From NCBI RefSeq assembly GCF_030766725.1, contig NZ_JARQWR010000007.1, positions 1-64,000 on the forward strand: a stretch of 64,000 nucleotides of DNA, in the 5' to 3' direction. The translations under genes and the position numbers were made by a program. The notes under the pieces are model-generated. The model saw nothing but the letters and a program-made list of their open reading frames with translations. It did no database searches and had not been told where the DNA came from. Below are positions 48,802-57,574 of this stretch, piece by piece. The stretch's first letter is position 1, and each line of letters starts with the position of its first letter. This DNA comes from Flavobacterium aerium. Its GTDB lineage: Bacteria > Bacteroidota > Bacteroidia > Flavobacteriales > Flavobacteriaceae.

Positions 48802-50199
48802 ATGAATTTGAGCCACGAAGAAGAAGAACACAATTTATCCTTATCGAAATTTGAATCAATGTTGAAAACCAATAAGGTATTGTTTTTCGACTCTGAAGAG
48901 TTTGAAGACATTATCCTACACTACTTAGACATTGGTAAAAACAATTTAGCGAAGAAAGCATTAAAATTAGCCTTGGAACAACACCCTAAATCGACGGGAT
49001 TGAAGTTGGTCCAAATTGAAATGCTAGTTTATGAAGATAAACTTGAAATCGCAGAAAAGATGCTAAATGAATTGTATGCTATTGAGCCTACAAATGAAGA
49101 AATCTATATCCAAAAAGCGAACATTTTTTCAAAAAAAGACAATCATGAAAAAGCAGTTGAATTATTAAAAATTGCTTTAAAATACACGGATGATTATGCT
49201 GATGTATATTCACTCATTGGGATGGAGTACCTATTCATGGATAATTTAGAATATGCCAAAGATAATTTCATCAAATGTTTAGAAGAAGACACAGAAGATC
49301 ATTCCGCATTATATAACGTAGTTTACTGTTTCGATTTTCTAGATCAGAATCAAGAAGCCATAGACTTCTTAAATTCTTTCATCGACAAGAATCCTTATAG
49401 TGAAGTGGCATGGCATCAATTAGGGAGACAATATTATACCCTAAAAGATTATGAAAATGCATTAAGAGCCTTTGATTATGCTACATTAATAGATGAATCA
49501 TTCTTAGGTGCATTCTTAGAAAAAGCCAAATCACTAGAAAAACTAAAGCTTTATGAAGAGGCTATTGCAAGTTACAATACAACCATTGAGTTAGACGACC
49601 CTACGTCGTTTGCCTTATTGCGTATTGGAAAATGTTATGAGCGCCTTGGTAACAAAGTATTGGCTTTAAAATATTACCATAAAACAGTTCATGAAGATCC
49701 TTTATTGGACAAAGCTTGGATTGCAATTACCGATTTTTATATTCGTCAAAAAAACTTCCAAAAAGCATTGTACTATGTAAACAAAGCATTGGGTATTGAC
49801 AATGAGAATAAATTATATTGGAAACGCTATGCAACAATCAATCAAGCTTTAAACTTTTTTGAAGAAGCTGAATATGGTTTTAGAAAAGCAGTAGAATTTG
49901 GAGACTATCAGTTAGACACTTGGATGTTTTGGACCGATATTTTACAATTCTTAGGTGAATTTGAAAGTGCGATTCAAACGCTTTTACAAGCATCAGAGTA
50001 TTTCACCGATAATGATGAGATTGAATACCGTTTGGCGGGATTAAATTTCATGGTACAAGAAGATACAAAAGGTAAATTTCACCTGAGCAATGGGTTGAGA
50101 ATTAACTTTGAAAATCACACTATAATTGAAGAGTTATTCCCTATTGTATGGGAACGCAAAATGGTTCAGAACTGTATTGAAAAGCATAGAAAATCTTAA
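48802..50199 (+). CDS. Cytoplasmic tetratricopeptide-repeat protein
   Basis: A 465-residue protein composed of about 10 TPR-type hairpins, for example 'YIQKANIFSKKDNHEKAVEL', 'WHQLGRQYYTLKDYENALRA' and 'FALLRIGKCYERLGNKVLAL'. No signal peptide is present, so it is probably cytoplasmic, in contrast to the exported TPR protein at 16121. I use the ATG at 48802; an in-frame TTG lies two codons upstream. A strong terminator follows at 50239. Protein-protein scaffolding is the likely role; partner unknown. Confidence 0.88.
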   Translation: MNLSHEEEEHNLSLSKFESMLKTNKVLFFDSEEFEDIILHYLDIGKNNLAKKALKLALEQHPKSTGLKLVQIEMLVYEDKLEIAEKMLNELYAIEPTNEEIYIQKANIFSKKDNHEKAVELLKIALKYTDDYADVYSLIGMEYLFMDNLEYAKDNFIKCLEEDTEDHSALYNVVYCFDFLDQNQEAIDFLNSFIDKNPYSEVAWHQLGRQYYTLKDYENALRAFDYATLIDESFLGAFLEKAKSLEKLKLYEEAIASYNTTIELDDPTSFALLRIGKCYERLGNKVLALKYYHKTVHEDPLLDKAWIAITDFYIRQKNFQKALYYVNKALGIDNENKLYWKRYATINQALNFFEEAEYGFRKAVEFGDYQLDTWMFWTDILQFLGEFESAIQTLLQASEYFTDNDEIEYRLAGLNFMVQEDTKGKFHLSNGLRINFENHTIIEELFPIVWERKMVQNCIEKHRKS

Positions 50200-50238
50200 C
50201 CTATATTTTTAGAAACTATTCTAAAATAATGATTACTT

Positions 50239-50280
50239 TGCGGTCTCACCTTCTAATAAAAGGTTTGACCGCATTTTTTT
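50239..50280 (+). terminator. Intrinsic terminator after the TPR gene
   Basis: TGCGGTC (50239-50245) pairs with GACCGCA (50267-50273), with an inner ACCTT/AAGGT stem, followed by seven T. Confidence 0.85.
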
Positions 50281-50319
50281 AACAATAAGCAGGGCTTAGT
50301 ATTTAAATTTTTGTACGCG

Positions 50320-51090
50320 ATGAAAAACAAAACAAAAAAAGCAAAACACTTTGGTTTAATTGGAAGAAATATAAATTATTCTTTTTCCAAAAAATATTTT
50401 TCTGAAAAATTTGAAGAACAAGGATTAGAGCAGTACAGCTATAATAATTTTGATTTTCAAAGCATTGAAGAGTTTCCAACTGTGATCCAAAATGACCCTA
50501 CACTTAGAGGTCTAAATGTTACGATTCCATACAAAGAAGCCATCATTCCCTACTTAGATAAAGTTTCAAAAAACGCCAAAAAAATTGGGGCAGTCAATAC
50601 TATTAAAGTAACAAAAAAAGGCACTTTAGTCGGCTATAATACCGATTTCCATGGTTTCAGAAAATCATTAAAACCTTTATTAAAAAAGTACCACAATAGA
50701 GCTCTTATTCTCGGTACTGGCGGAGCTTCCAAAGCTGTTGCCTATGCTTTAAAAAAGCTAAAAATAGAATATGATTTTGTATCCCGAAACCCTTCTGAAT
50801 ATGAATTCAGCTATGATAGTATCAATTCAGAAATTTTTGATGAATATCAAATCATCATCAATTGCACACCTGTTGGAACTTTCCCAAATACCGAAGAATG
50901 CCCACCGCTTCCTTATGAACTCTTCACGACGAAGCATATTGCTTATGATTTAATCTATAATCCTGAAGAAACGTCTTTTTTAAAGCAGGCGAAAGCACAT
51001 GGAGCACAAATTAAAAATGGGTACGACATGCTTATTTTTCAAGCAGAAAAAGCATGGTCAATTTGGAATAGTAAAATTCCAAAACCTTAA
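50320..51090 (+). CDS. aroE: Shikimate dehydrogenase
   Basis: Reduces 3-dehydroshikimate to shikimate with NADPH in aromatic amino acid synthesis. Counting from the ATG at 50320 (256 residues), the substrate site shows Ser21 and Ser23 ('YSFSKKYF'), catalytic Lys72 in 'NVTIPYKEA', Asn93 in 'GAVNTI' and Asp109 in 'GYNTDFHG'. The nucleotide motif is 'LGTGGASKAVAYAL'. A TTG at 50311 opens a slightly longer frame, but it forms part of a near-consensus -7 box (AATTTTTG, 50306-50313), so the ATG is preferred. The overall length is typical of the shorter Bacteroidota enzymes. Confidence 0.94.
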   Translation: MKNKTKKAKHFGLIGRNINYSFSKKYFSEKFEEQGLEQYSYNNFDFQSIEEFPTVIQNDPTLRGLNVTIPYKEAIIPYLDKVSKNAKKIGAVNTIKVTKKGTLVGYNTDFHGFRKSLKPLLKKYHNRALILGTGGASKAVAYALKKLKIEYDFVSRNPSEYEFSYDSINSEIFDEYQIIINCTPVGTFPNTEECPPLPYELFTTKHIAYDLIYNPEETSFLKQAKAHGAQIKNGYDMLIFQAEKAWSIWNSKIPKP

Positions 51091-51161
51091 AAAAATGATG
51101 TTTCTAATTCAGAAATAGGCAGTTATTAACGGTAAATATTGATTTAATCATTTCTTTTTCT

Positions 51162-51191
51162 TTGAATTTTGATTAGCCTTTATTATCTTTC
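51162..51191 (+). promoter_or_regulatory. Candidate promoter of the DUF349 gene
   Basis: TTG (51162-51164), a 19-base spacer, then TATCTTTC (51184-51191), one base off the -7 consensus. The ATG is 37 bases downstream. Confidence 0.5.
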
Positions 51192-51228
51192 CAACATTAA
51201 AGTAGTATAAACCTTAAACATTTCAAAG

Positions 51229-53109
51229 ATGTTAGAAGAAAAGAATGATAACCTGCAAGATGCAGACGGAGGTCAATTAAACGAAGTACAAGACAACTCT
51301 CAAAATGAGCATCAGAAAGCTATTGAATCTATTGAAGATTCAAATGCTGAAGAAAGTGAAGATGATTCATTACAGGATCGTCACACTATTCCTATGCAAA
51401 ATTATGAGGCAATGGATATGGCACAACTCGTTGAGGAACTAGAAAAACTAGTTACAAACGAGAAAGTAATGTCGATTAAAGAACATGTTGAGGAAATACG
51501 CAAAGAGTTCACTTCTAAATACCATCACTTTATTGATGAGAAAAAAGAAGAGCATGCTAATGAAAATGATGGAGACACTACAGAATTTGAATATCATTTA
51601 CCTGAAAAGAACAAGTTCGACAACATATACAATCAATATAAAGACAAAAAAAATATTCACTTTAAAAGTTTACAAACCAATTTAAAAAGTAATCTAGAAA
51701 ATAGATTAACAATTATTGAGGAGTTAAAAAACTTAATTAATCCTGAAGAGAATATCAAAGATACGCTTAAGCATTTTAATGACTTAAGAGAGCGTTGGAA
51801 AACGGCTGGTCCTATTCCTAGAGATAAATACAACCACGTTTGGAATAATTATCATTTTCACGTAGAGAACTTTTACGATTATTTACACTTAGATCGCGAA
51901 GCACGTGATTTAGACTTTAAACACAACTTAGAGCTTAAAAACAAAATCATTGACCGTGTAGAAGAACTTCTTCAGGAAGAGGATGTAAATAAAGCTTTCA
52001 GAGAATTACAGATTTTACATAAAATCTGGAAAGAAGAAATTGGTCCTGTTTCAAAAGACCACCGTAATGAAATCTGGAATAAATTTAGTGCGTTAACTAA
52101 ACAAATGCATGATAAAAGAGAAGTTCTTTTTGAAAAGCAACGTGAAGGCGAAGTAGTGAACTTAGAAAAGAAAAAAGAAATCATTACTAAAATTGAAGCC
52201 CTTGCTACTGAAAAAGTAGAAGTGCATGCATTATGGAAAGGCCAAATCGAAAAAGTAGAAGCTTTACGAAATGATTTCTTTAATGCAGGAAAAGTGCCTA
52301 TTGAAGTTAACGAAGAAACATGGTTAGCCTTTAAAAATGCTGTAAAGAACTTCAATACACTTAAAAACTCTTTCTATAAAGACATCAAAAAAGAACAACA
52401 GGATAATTTAAACCTTAAAACTGCTTTAATCGAGAAAGCGAAATCATTACAAGACAGTGAAGATTTTGCCGCTACAACACCGGTTATGAAGCAAATTCAG
52501 GAAGAATGGAAAAATATTGGCCATGTTCCTAGAAAATATTCTGATAAAATCTGGAAAGAATTCAAAACGGCTTGTAATCATTATTTCGACAAATTACACG
52601 CTCAAAAGAACGAGGTTAATTCAGAAGAAATTGAAGCGTTTGAAAAGAAGAAAGCTTATCTTGAAACACTGAGAGAATTCCAACTTGTAGGGGATCATAA
52701 AACGGATCTTGACGCTATAAAAGCACATATTGAAACTTGGAAAACATTTGGTAAAGTTCCATTTGCAAGAAGACATATTGAAGGGAAATTCAATAAAATT
52801 CTAGATGCATTATTTGACAAATTAAGCTTGAGTAAGAAAGATACTGAAATGGTGAAATTCTCAAACAGAATGGATCATTTGGTTGAAATGGACGATACCC
52901 GTAAATTAGAGAATGAAAAAATCTTCTTGATGCGTAAGATTGATGAAGTTCAAAGTGAAATATTCCAATTAGAGAATAACATTCAATTCATCACTAGTGC
53001 AAAAAAAGACAATCCTTTTATTCTTGAAGTGCGCAAAAATATAGAGAAACACAAAGAATCTCTAGAAACTTGGAAAGCAAAACTTAAACAAGTTCGAAAC
53101 TTAAAATAA
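51229..53109 (+). CDS. DUF349 repeat protein
   Basis: A 626-residue cytoplasmic, highly charged, helical protein. The first 60 residues are acidic and Gln/Asn/Glu-rich. After that at least five DUF349-type three-helix repeats follow. Each has a Trp and a Gly-x-(V/I)-P turn: 'RWKTAGPIPRDKYNHVW', 'IWKEEIGPVSKDHRNEIW', 'DFFNAGKVPIEVNEETW', 'EEWKNIGHVPRKYSDKIW' and 'ETWKTFGKVPFARRHIEG'. The C-terminus is a coiled coil. It stands alone with its own promoter and a palindromic terminator. Molecular function unknown; the family assignment is strong. Confidence 0.92.
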   Translation: MLEEKNDNLQDADGGQLNEVQDNSQNEHQKAIESIEDSNAEESEDDSLQDRHTIPMQNYEAMDMAQLVEELEKLVTNEKVMSIKEHVEEIRKEFTSKYHHFIDEKKEEHANENDGDTTEFEYHLPEKNKFDNIYNQYKDKKNIHFKSLQTNLKSNLENRLTIIEELKNLINPEENIKDTLKHFNDLRERWKTAGPIPRDKYNHVWNNYHFHVENFYDYLHLDREARDLDFKHNLELKNKIIDRVEELLQEEDVNKAFRELQILHKIWKEEIGPVSKDHRNEIWNKFSALTKQMHDKREVLFEKQREGEVVNLEKKKEIITKIEALATEKVEVHALWKGQIEKVEALRNDFFNAGKVPIEVNEETWLAFKNAVKNFNTLKNSFYKDIKKEQQDNLNLKTALIEKAKSLQDSEDFAATTPVMKQIQEEWKNIGHVPRKYSDKIWKEFKTACNHYFDKLHAQKNEVNSEEIEAFEKKKAYLETLREFQLVGDHKTDLDAIKAHIETWKTFGKVPFARRHIEGKFNKILDALFDKLSLSKKDTEMVKFSNRMDHLVEMDDTRKLENEKIFLMRKIDEVQSEIFQLENNIQFITSAKKDNPFILEVRKNIEKHKESLETWKAKLKQVRNLK

Positions 53110-53130
53110 AATTATTTGTTACTAGATACA

Positions 53131-53161
53131 AAAAAGCGAAATCAATTGATTTCGCTTTTTT
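53131..53161. terminator. Palindromic bidirectional terminator between the DUF349 gene and mazG
   Basis: The core GCGAAATCAATTGATTTCGC (53136-53155) is a perfect palindrome, flanked by five A and by six T. It lies between two convergent genes (stops at 53109 and 53174) and fits both strands. Confidence 0.85.
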
Positions 53162-53173
53162 TATTCTTCGTAT

Positions 53174-53947
53174 TTATATCTTTTTAGCTTCTTCCCAAAA
53201 AACATCCATTTCGGCTAAGGTCATATCTGCTAATGATTTCCCTAATGTTTCAGCTTTAGATTCTAAATATTTAAAGCGTTTAATAAATTTCTTATTTGTT
53301 CGTTCTAAAGCGTCCTCAGGATTGATCTTTAAGAATCGGGCGTAATTAATCATCGAAAACAATACATCTCCAAATTCAGCCTCCATTTCGCCTAGATTAC
53401 CTTTTTCTACTTCCGCATGCAATTCATTCATTTCTTCCTGTACTTTCTCCCATACTTGATTTGGTTCTTCCCAATCAAATCCTACTGCTTTTACTTTTTC
53501 CTGAATGCGGCTTGCTTTAACTAATGCTGGTAAACTATTGGGTACACCTTCCAAAACTGATTTTTTTCCTTCTTTTAATTTTAGCTTTTCCCAGTTTTGT
53601 TTTACTTCTTCTTCATTTTGTACTACTACATCACCATATATATGAGGATGACGATGAATCAATTTTTCACAAATACTATGAATTACATCTGCAATATCAA
53701 ATTCATTCGTTTCACTCGCTATTTTGGCGTAAAATACAATATGCAATAATACATCTCCTAGCTCTTTTTTGATCTCCGGTAAATCATTATCTAAAATAGC
53801 ATCCCCTAACTCGTATGTTTCCTCAATTGTTAGGTGACGTAAGCTTTCTAGGGTTTGTTTTTTATCCCACGGGCATTTTTCACGCAAGTCATCCATTATA
53901 TCCAATAATCGACCAAATGCTTTCAGTTGTATTTCTCTAGAATTCAT
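53174..53947 (-). CDS. mazG: Nucleoside triphosphate pyrophosphohydrolase MazG
   Basis: Hydrolyses nucleoside triphosphates to monophosphates and pyrophosphate, a house-cleaning role. From the ATG at 53947 it has 257 residues with two MazG-type helical domains. The first carries the metal site 'EETYELGDAIL' and 'EIKKELGDVLLHIVFYAKIA'. The second has 'EEMNELHAEVEKG' and 'EAEFGDVLFSMINYARFL'. A longer frame starting at 53989 lies in the loop of the upstream terminator hairpin (53974-54010), so it is rejected. It is the last gene of the def-DUF5606-mazG group. Confidence 0.94.
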   Translation of the reverse strand: MNSREIQLKAFGRLLDIMDDLREKCPWDKKQTLESLRHLTIEETYELGDAILDNDLPEIKKELGDVLLHIVFYAKIASETNEFDIADVIHSICEKLIHRHPHIYGDVVVQNEEEVKQNWEKLKLKEGKKSVLEGVPNSLPALVKASRIQEKVKAVGFDWEEPNQVWEKVQEEMNELHAEVEKGNLGEMEAEFGDVLFSMINYARFLKINPEDALERTNKKFIKRFKYLESKAETLGKSLADMTLAEMDVFWEEAKKI

Positions 53948-53973
53948 AAAAAACAGATTTATGTAAAAATAAG

Positions 53974-54010
53974 AAATCCTGTCATCCAAAAGAAATGGAT
54001 CACAGGATTT
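53974..54010 (-). terminator. Intrinsic terminator after the DUF5606 gene
   Basis: AAATCCTGT and ATCC pair with GGAT and ACAGGATTT, with one C-C mismatch and a nine-base loop. On the minus strand the stem is followed by a T-rich stretch. Confidence 0.7.
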
Positions 54011-54030
54011 AATTAAAATTTAAGGAATAT

Positions 54031-54471
54031 TTATTCTTCTGTAGAAGCAACCGTTTCCGTTGGTTCAGCAGCGGCTTTCACACTCATATCTTTTGTTACT
54101 AAACCTTTAGCTTGTAACATGTTGTACCAGTTTAATACTTTTTTAATATCCGATGGATATACTCTATCTTCATCATAGTCTGGCAATACTTCTTTGAAGT
54201 AAGCTTCTAACTTTTCTTTGTCTTCTTTGTGCGATAATGCAGGTCCATTGTCTTCTTTTTCAGCAATAGCTCTCATTACTTCTGCCAATGGTTTCTCTTC
54301 ATCATAAGTATAGATTGAAATCTCAGATAACAAACTTACATTACTTCTCAATCCCACTGTTACTTTTTTGCCATCGATTAAAGATTCCGCTACAAATCCT
54401 GAGCGTGTTTGAACTTTTAATGCATATAAACCTGGTTTTCCAGAAATGGCTAATATTTTTTCTAAACTCAT
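54031..54471 (-). CDS. DUF5606 domain-containing protein
   Basis: A 146-residue protein without signal peptide. It opens with 'LEKILAISGKPGLYALKVQT' and 'GFVAESLIDGKKVTVGLRSN', the conserved head of a Bacteroidota-specific family, and continues with helices and an Ala/Glu/Thr-rich tail. The N-terminal half looks like a small beta barrel. It lies between def and mazG, which is the usual place for this family in flavobacteria as I recall it. Function unknown. Confidence 0.88.
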   Translation of the reverse strand: MSLEKILAISGKPGLYALKVQTRSGFVAESLIDGKKVTVGLRSNVSLLSEISIYTYDEEKPLAEVMRAIAEKEDNGPALSHKEDKEKLEAYFKEVLPDYDEDRVYPSDIKKVLNWYNMLQAKGLVTKDMSVKAAAEPTETVASTEE

Positions 54472-54525
54472 TTTATAATTTTTTATAGGGTAACAAATAT
54501 CTATTGTTTCATTTGAATTTCAAAA

Positions 54526-55113
54526 TTATCTGCCTTTTTTGGCAATAAATTTCATTTTATAATCTGGTCGTGCTTTACCTTCCATGATGTTTTGCAACTT
54601 CTTCTGGATTAAACGCTTTTTTAATGATGAAATTTTATCGGTAAACAGAATTCCTTCAATATGATCGTACTCGTGTTGAATTACACGAGCGATTAATCCA
54701 TCATAAACTTCTGTTTTCTTATTGAAATCTTCATCAAAATATTCGATGGTAATTTTTTCATTTCTGTATACATCTTCACGTACATCCGGAATACTCAAGC
54801 AACCTTCGTTAAAACCCCATTCCTCCCCTTCTTCTTTCAAAATCGTAGCATTAATGAATGTTTTCTTGAAACTTTTCAATAAATCCTGCTCTTCTTTTGA
54901 TAGGTCTTCATCTTCACCAAATGGTGATGTATCAATAACAAACAATCGTATAGCTTGACCTACTTGTGGAGCAGCCAAACCTACACCATATGCATTATAC
55001 ATTGTATCGTACATATTCTGGATTAGATCTTTTAATTTAGGATCATCTGGTAAAATCTCTACGCCTACTTTTCTTAAAACCGGATCACCATATCCTACAA
55101 TAGGTAAAATCAT
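54526..55113 (-). CDS. def: Peptide deformylase
   Basis: Removes the formyl group from new N-terminal methionine. All three active-site motifs are present: 'GVGLAAPQVG' (43-52), 'EGCLSIPD' with the metal-binding Cys105, and 'QHEYDHIEG' with metal-binding His147/His151 and catalytic Glu148. The 195-residue length and an insert between motifs 1 and 2 ('GEDEDLSKEEQDLLKSFKK') fit the Bacteroidota version. It leads the def-DUF5606-mazG set; a -7 box (TATTTTTG) lies at 55180-55187 on the minus strand. Assignment is secure. Confidence 0.97.
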   Translation of the reverse strand: MILPIVGYGDPVLRKVGVEILPDDPKLKDLIQNMYDTMYNAYGVGLAAPQVGQAIRLFVIDTSPFGEDEDLSKEEQDLLKSFKKTFINATILKEEGEEWGFNEGCLSIPDVREDVYRNEKITIEYFDEDFNKKTEVYDGLIARVIQHEYDHIEGILFTDKISSLKKRLIQKKLQNIMEGKARPDYKMKFIAKKGR

Positions 55114-55300
55114 ATTTTTAAATATTTAAAATTGCTGCATTATTTTTAACATGAGTAACTCACGCTATAATACAAACCGCAAAAATAGTAAAAAATAAAA
55201 TTAGATAACTCTTAAAATATGCAAGAAGGACTCTTTTAACTTTAGCAGAAAATTGTGAGAAATCACAGCATCTTTTTTATCTAAATATTCCCTCAATTAT

Positions 55301-55308
55301 TATCTTTG
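55301..55308 (+). promoter_or_regulatory. -7 promoter box (FUSC-alkC unit)
   Basis: TATCTTTG, a full consensus match, 17 bases before the ATG of the FUSC gene. No TTG at good spacing is visible upstream. Confidence 0.5.
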
Positions 55309-55325
55309 TAAGCAACCGATTCACA

Positions 55326-57548
55326 ATGATTAATAAAGTCCGAAGTTTTACCGATAGTACTGAGTTCACAAATGCTCTTAAAGTCACAATATCCGCAGCG
55401 GTACCTGTGATTATATTGGCTAATATGGGTCAGTTTCATATTGGATTTACCATTGCTTTGGGTGCATTTTTAACATACCCAAGTGATATCCCAAGTAATC
55501 TTCCTCATAAAATAAAAGGACTGATTGTAGCGATACTTATTGCTGCGGGTAGTGCTTTATTGATTAGTCTTGCTGCTTTGAGTCCCTGGGTATTGTATCC
55601 TACTTTGGCAATTATGATATTTTTCATCTCGATGATATCAGTCTATGGTCAACGAGCTTCAATGATTTCATTTTCAAGTTTAGTTTCTATTGCGTTAGTA
55701 TTTAGCAATATTTACAAAGGTTGGGAGCTATTAATGCACGGTGGATTACTTGTCGCTGGAGGTTTATTCTATTTATTGGTTTCTTTGATTTTTTATTACA
55801 TTCAACCTTATCGTTTTGCCGAATTAAAAACTGCTGAATGCATTAAACTAACCTCTAAGTATTTAAAATTAAGAGGAGATTTATGGCATCCAGAGGCCAA
55901 TAGAACTAAGATTACCGAAAAACAACTGCATCTTCAAGTAGAAATCAATACGATACACGAAACATTAAGAGAGGTTCTTTTCCGTAATCGAGCGAATTCA
56001 GGCACATCCAATCAAAATCGAAAAATGATGATTGTATTTTCTGCTTTAGTAGAAGTCCTCGAATTGGCCATGTCAACTTCTTTTGATCATGCAAAACTGA
56101 ACAAGAAGTTTTATCATCATCATCACGTTCTGAATACTTATCAAAATCTAGCTTATAATTTAGCTGCTACACTCAAAAAGCTTTCTAAAAGTGTAGAAAG
56201 CCGTTCTAAATATGTTTCTAATCATAATTTATACCGTGATTTAGAAGCACTAAAAGCAGCCATAAATCACTATAAAGACGAAGTTGGTGAACCTGAAGCT
56301 ACAGAAGGCGTATTGATATTGACCAATATGCACAACTATGCTGAAAAACAAATTGAGAAAATTAGAATTATTGAGCGCGCTTTTACAGAGGCTATCAATC
56401 CACAAGACTATAAAAAAGATGATAAGGACTTAGAAAAATTCCTGACTCCTTTATATTATCCATTAAGCTTATTAACACAGAATCTTAGTTTTTCTTCCAC
56501 TATTTTCAGACATTCATTGCGTCTAACGATAACCATGCTGATTGGTTTTATTATTGGTAAATTTCTCCCTTTCCAGAATGTATACTGGATTTTATTAACT
56601 ATCGTTGTAATTATGCGTCCTGGTTACGGACTTACAAAAAAGCGTTCTTTCGAACGGGCTTTTGGAACTGTATTGGGTGGATTAATTGCTTTTGGAATTA
56701 TTTCATTTGTACATGACAATACCATTTTGGCTATCATGGTCATTTTATCCATGTTACTGGGATTATCTTTTACACAGATCAACTATAAAATTAGCGCCAC
56801 CTTTGTTACGATTTATGTGATTTTTATTTATGGAATGCTAACGCCTAATGTTCAAGATGTTGTTCAGTTTAGAATATTGGATACCTTAGTAGGTGCTGGA
56901 TTGGCTTTCTTTGCAAACTATCTACTCTGGCCGTCTTGGGAATTTCTCAGTCTTCCATTGTATATGGAAAAATCTATTGAAGCCAATCGGAATTATCTGA
57001 ATCAGATTTCTATTTTCTATAATAATAAAGGAGAAGTAACGACGGCTTATAAAATAAGTCGTAAAAATGCGCTGATTGAAATAGGAAACTTAATGGCTTC
57101 TTTCCAACGTATGGTACAAGAACCAAAATCGAAACAAAAGAAAATGCCACAAGCCTATAAATTTGTGGTCCTCAATCATACTCTATTATCGTCTTCTGCA
57201 TCATTAGGTACTTTTGTACAATCGTATAAAACGACAAAAGCATCGGAAGCTTTTAATGTCGTTGTAAATGCTGTAATCAAGAACTTAGATTATGCTATTG
57301 GCATTTTAAAAGATGAAATCCCTATTAATCAAGCGCTTGACAGTACTGTACAGGAAGATTTAGCCTTACGTTTTACGGAGCTAAAAGCTCTTCGAGAAAA
57401 AGAATTAAAAGAAGGATTTGAAGAAATTGATCGTGAAGCTTTTCATCAAAAAATGCAGGAAGCACAATTGGTTATTGAACAATTAATTTGGTTAACCAAC
57501 ATTTCTGAAAGTATTGTAAAAGCAACCAAAGAACTTAAAAAGAACTAA
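55326..57548 (+). CDS. FUSC family inner-membrane protein (YccS/YhfK-like)
   Basis: A 740-residue protein with the FUSC architecture. A first block of about six membrane helices (about 15-160, 'MGQFHIGFTIALGAFLTYPS') precedes a long cytoplasmic helical region (160-395). A second helix block follows (400-540, 'NVYWILLTIVVIMRPGYGLT' and 'KKRSFERAFGTVLGGLIAFG'), then a cytoplasmic tail. The 'RPGYGLTKKRSFERAFGT' motif is diagnostic. Relatives include aromatic-acid exporter components, so an efflux role is possible; the substrate is unknown. It is the first gene of the block separating def from ruvX, and alkC follows after 26 bases. Confidence 0.92.
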   Translation: MINKVRSFTDSTEFTNALKVTISAAVPVIILANMGQFHIGFTIALGAFLTYPSDIPSNLPHKIKGLIVAILIAAGSALLISLAALSPWVLYPTLAIMIFFISMISVYGQRASMISFSSLVSIALVFSNIYKGWELLMHGGLLVAGGLFYLLVSLIFYYIQPYRFAELKTAECIKLTSKYLKLRGDLWHPEANRTKITEKQLHLQVEINTIHETLREVLFRNRANSGTSNQNRKMMIVFSALVEVLELAMSTSFDHAKLNKKFYHHHHVLNTYQNLAYNLAATLKKLSKSVESRSKYVSNHNLYRDLEALKAAINHYKDEVGEPEATEGVLILTNMHNYAEKQIEKIRIIERAFTEAINPQDYKKDDKDLEKFLTPLYYPLSLLTQNLSFSSTIFRHSLRLTITMLIGFIIGKFLPFQNVYWILLTIVVIMRPGYGLTKKRSFERAFGTVLGGLIAFGIISFVHDNTILAIMVILSMLLGLSFTQINYKISATFVTIYVIFIYGMLTPNVQDVVQFRILDTLVGAGLAFFANYLLWPSWEFLSLPLYMEKSIEANRNYLNQISIFYNNKGEVTTAYKISRKNALIEIGNLMASFQRMVQEPKSKQKKMPQAYKFVVLNHTLLSSSASLGTFVQSYKTTKASEAFNVVVNAVIKNLDYAIGILKDEIPINQALDSTVQEDLALRFTELKALREKELKEGFEEIDREAFHQKMQEAQLVIEQLIWLTNISESIVKATKELKKN

Positions 57549-57574
57549 TACCATTTCATTTACAATCTATAGTC

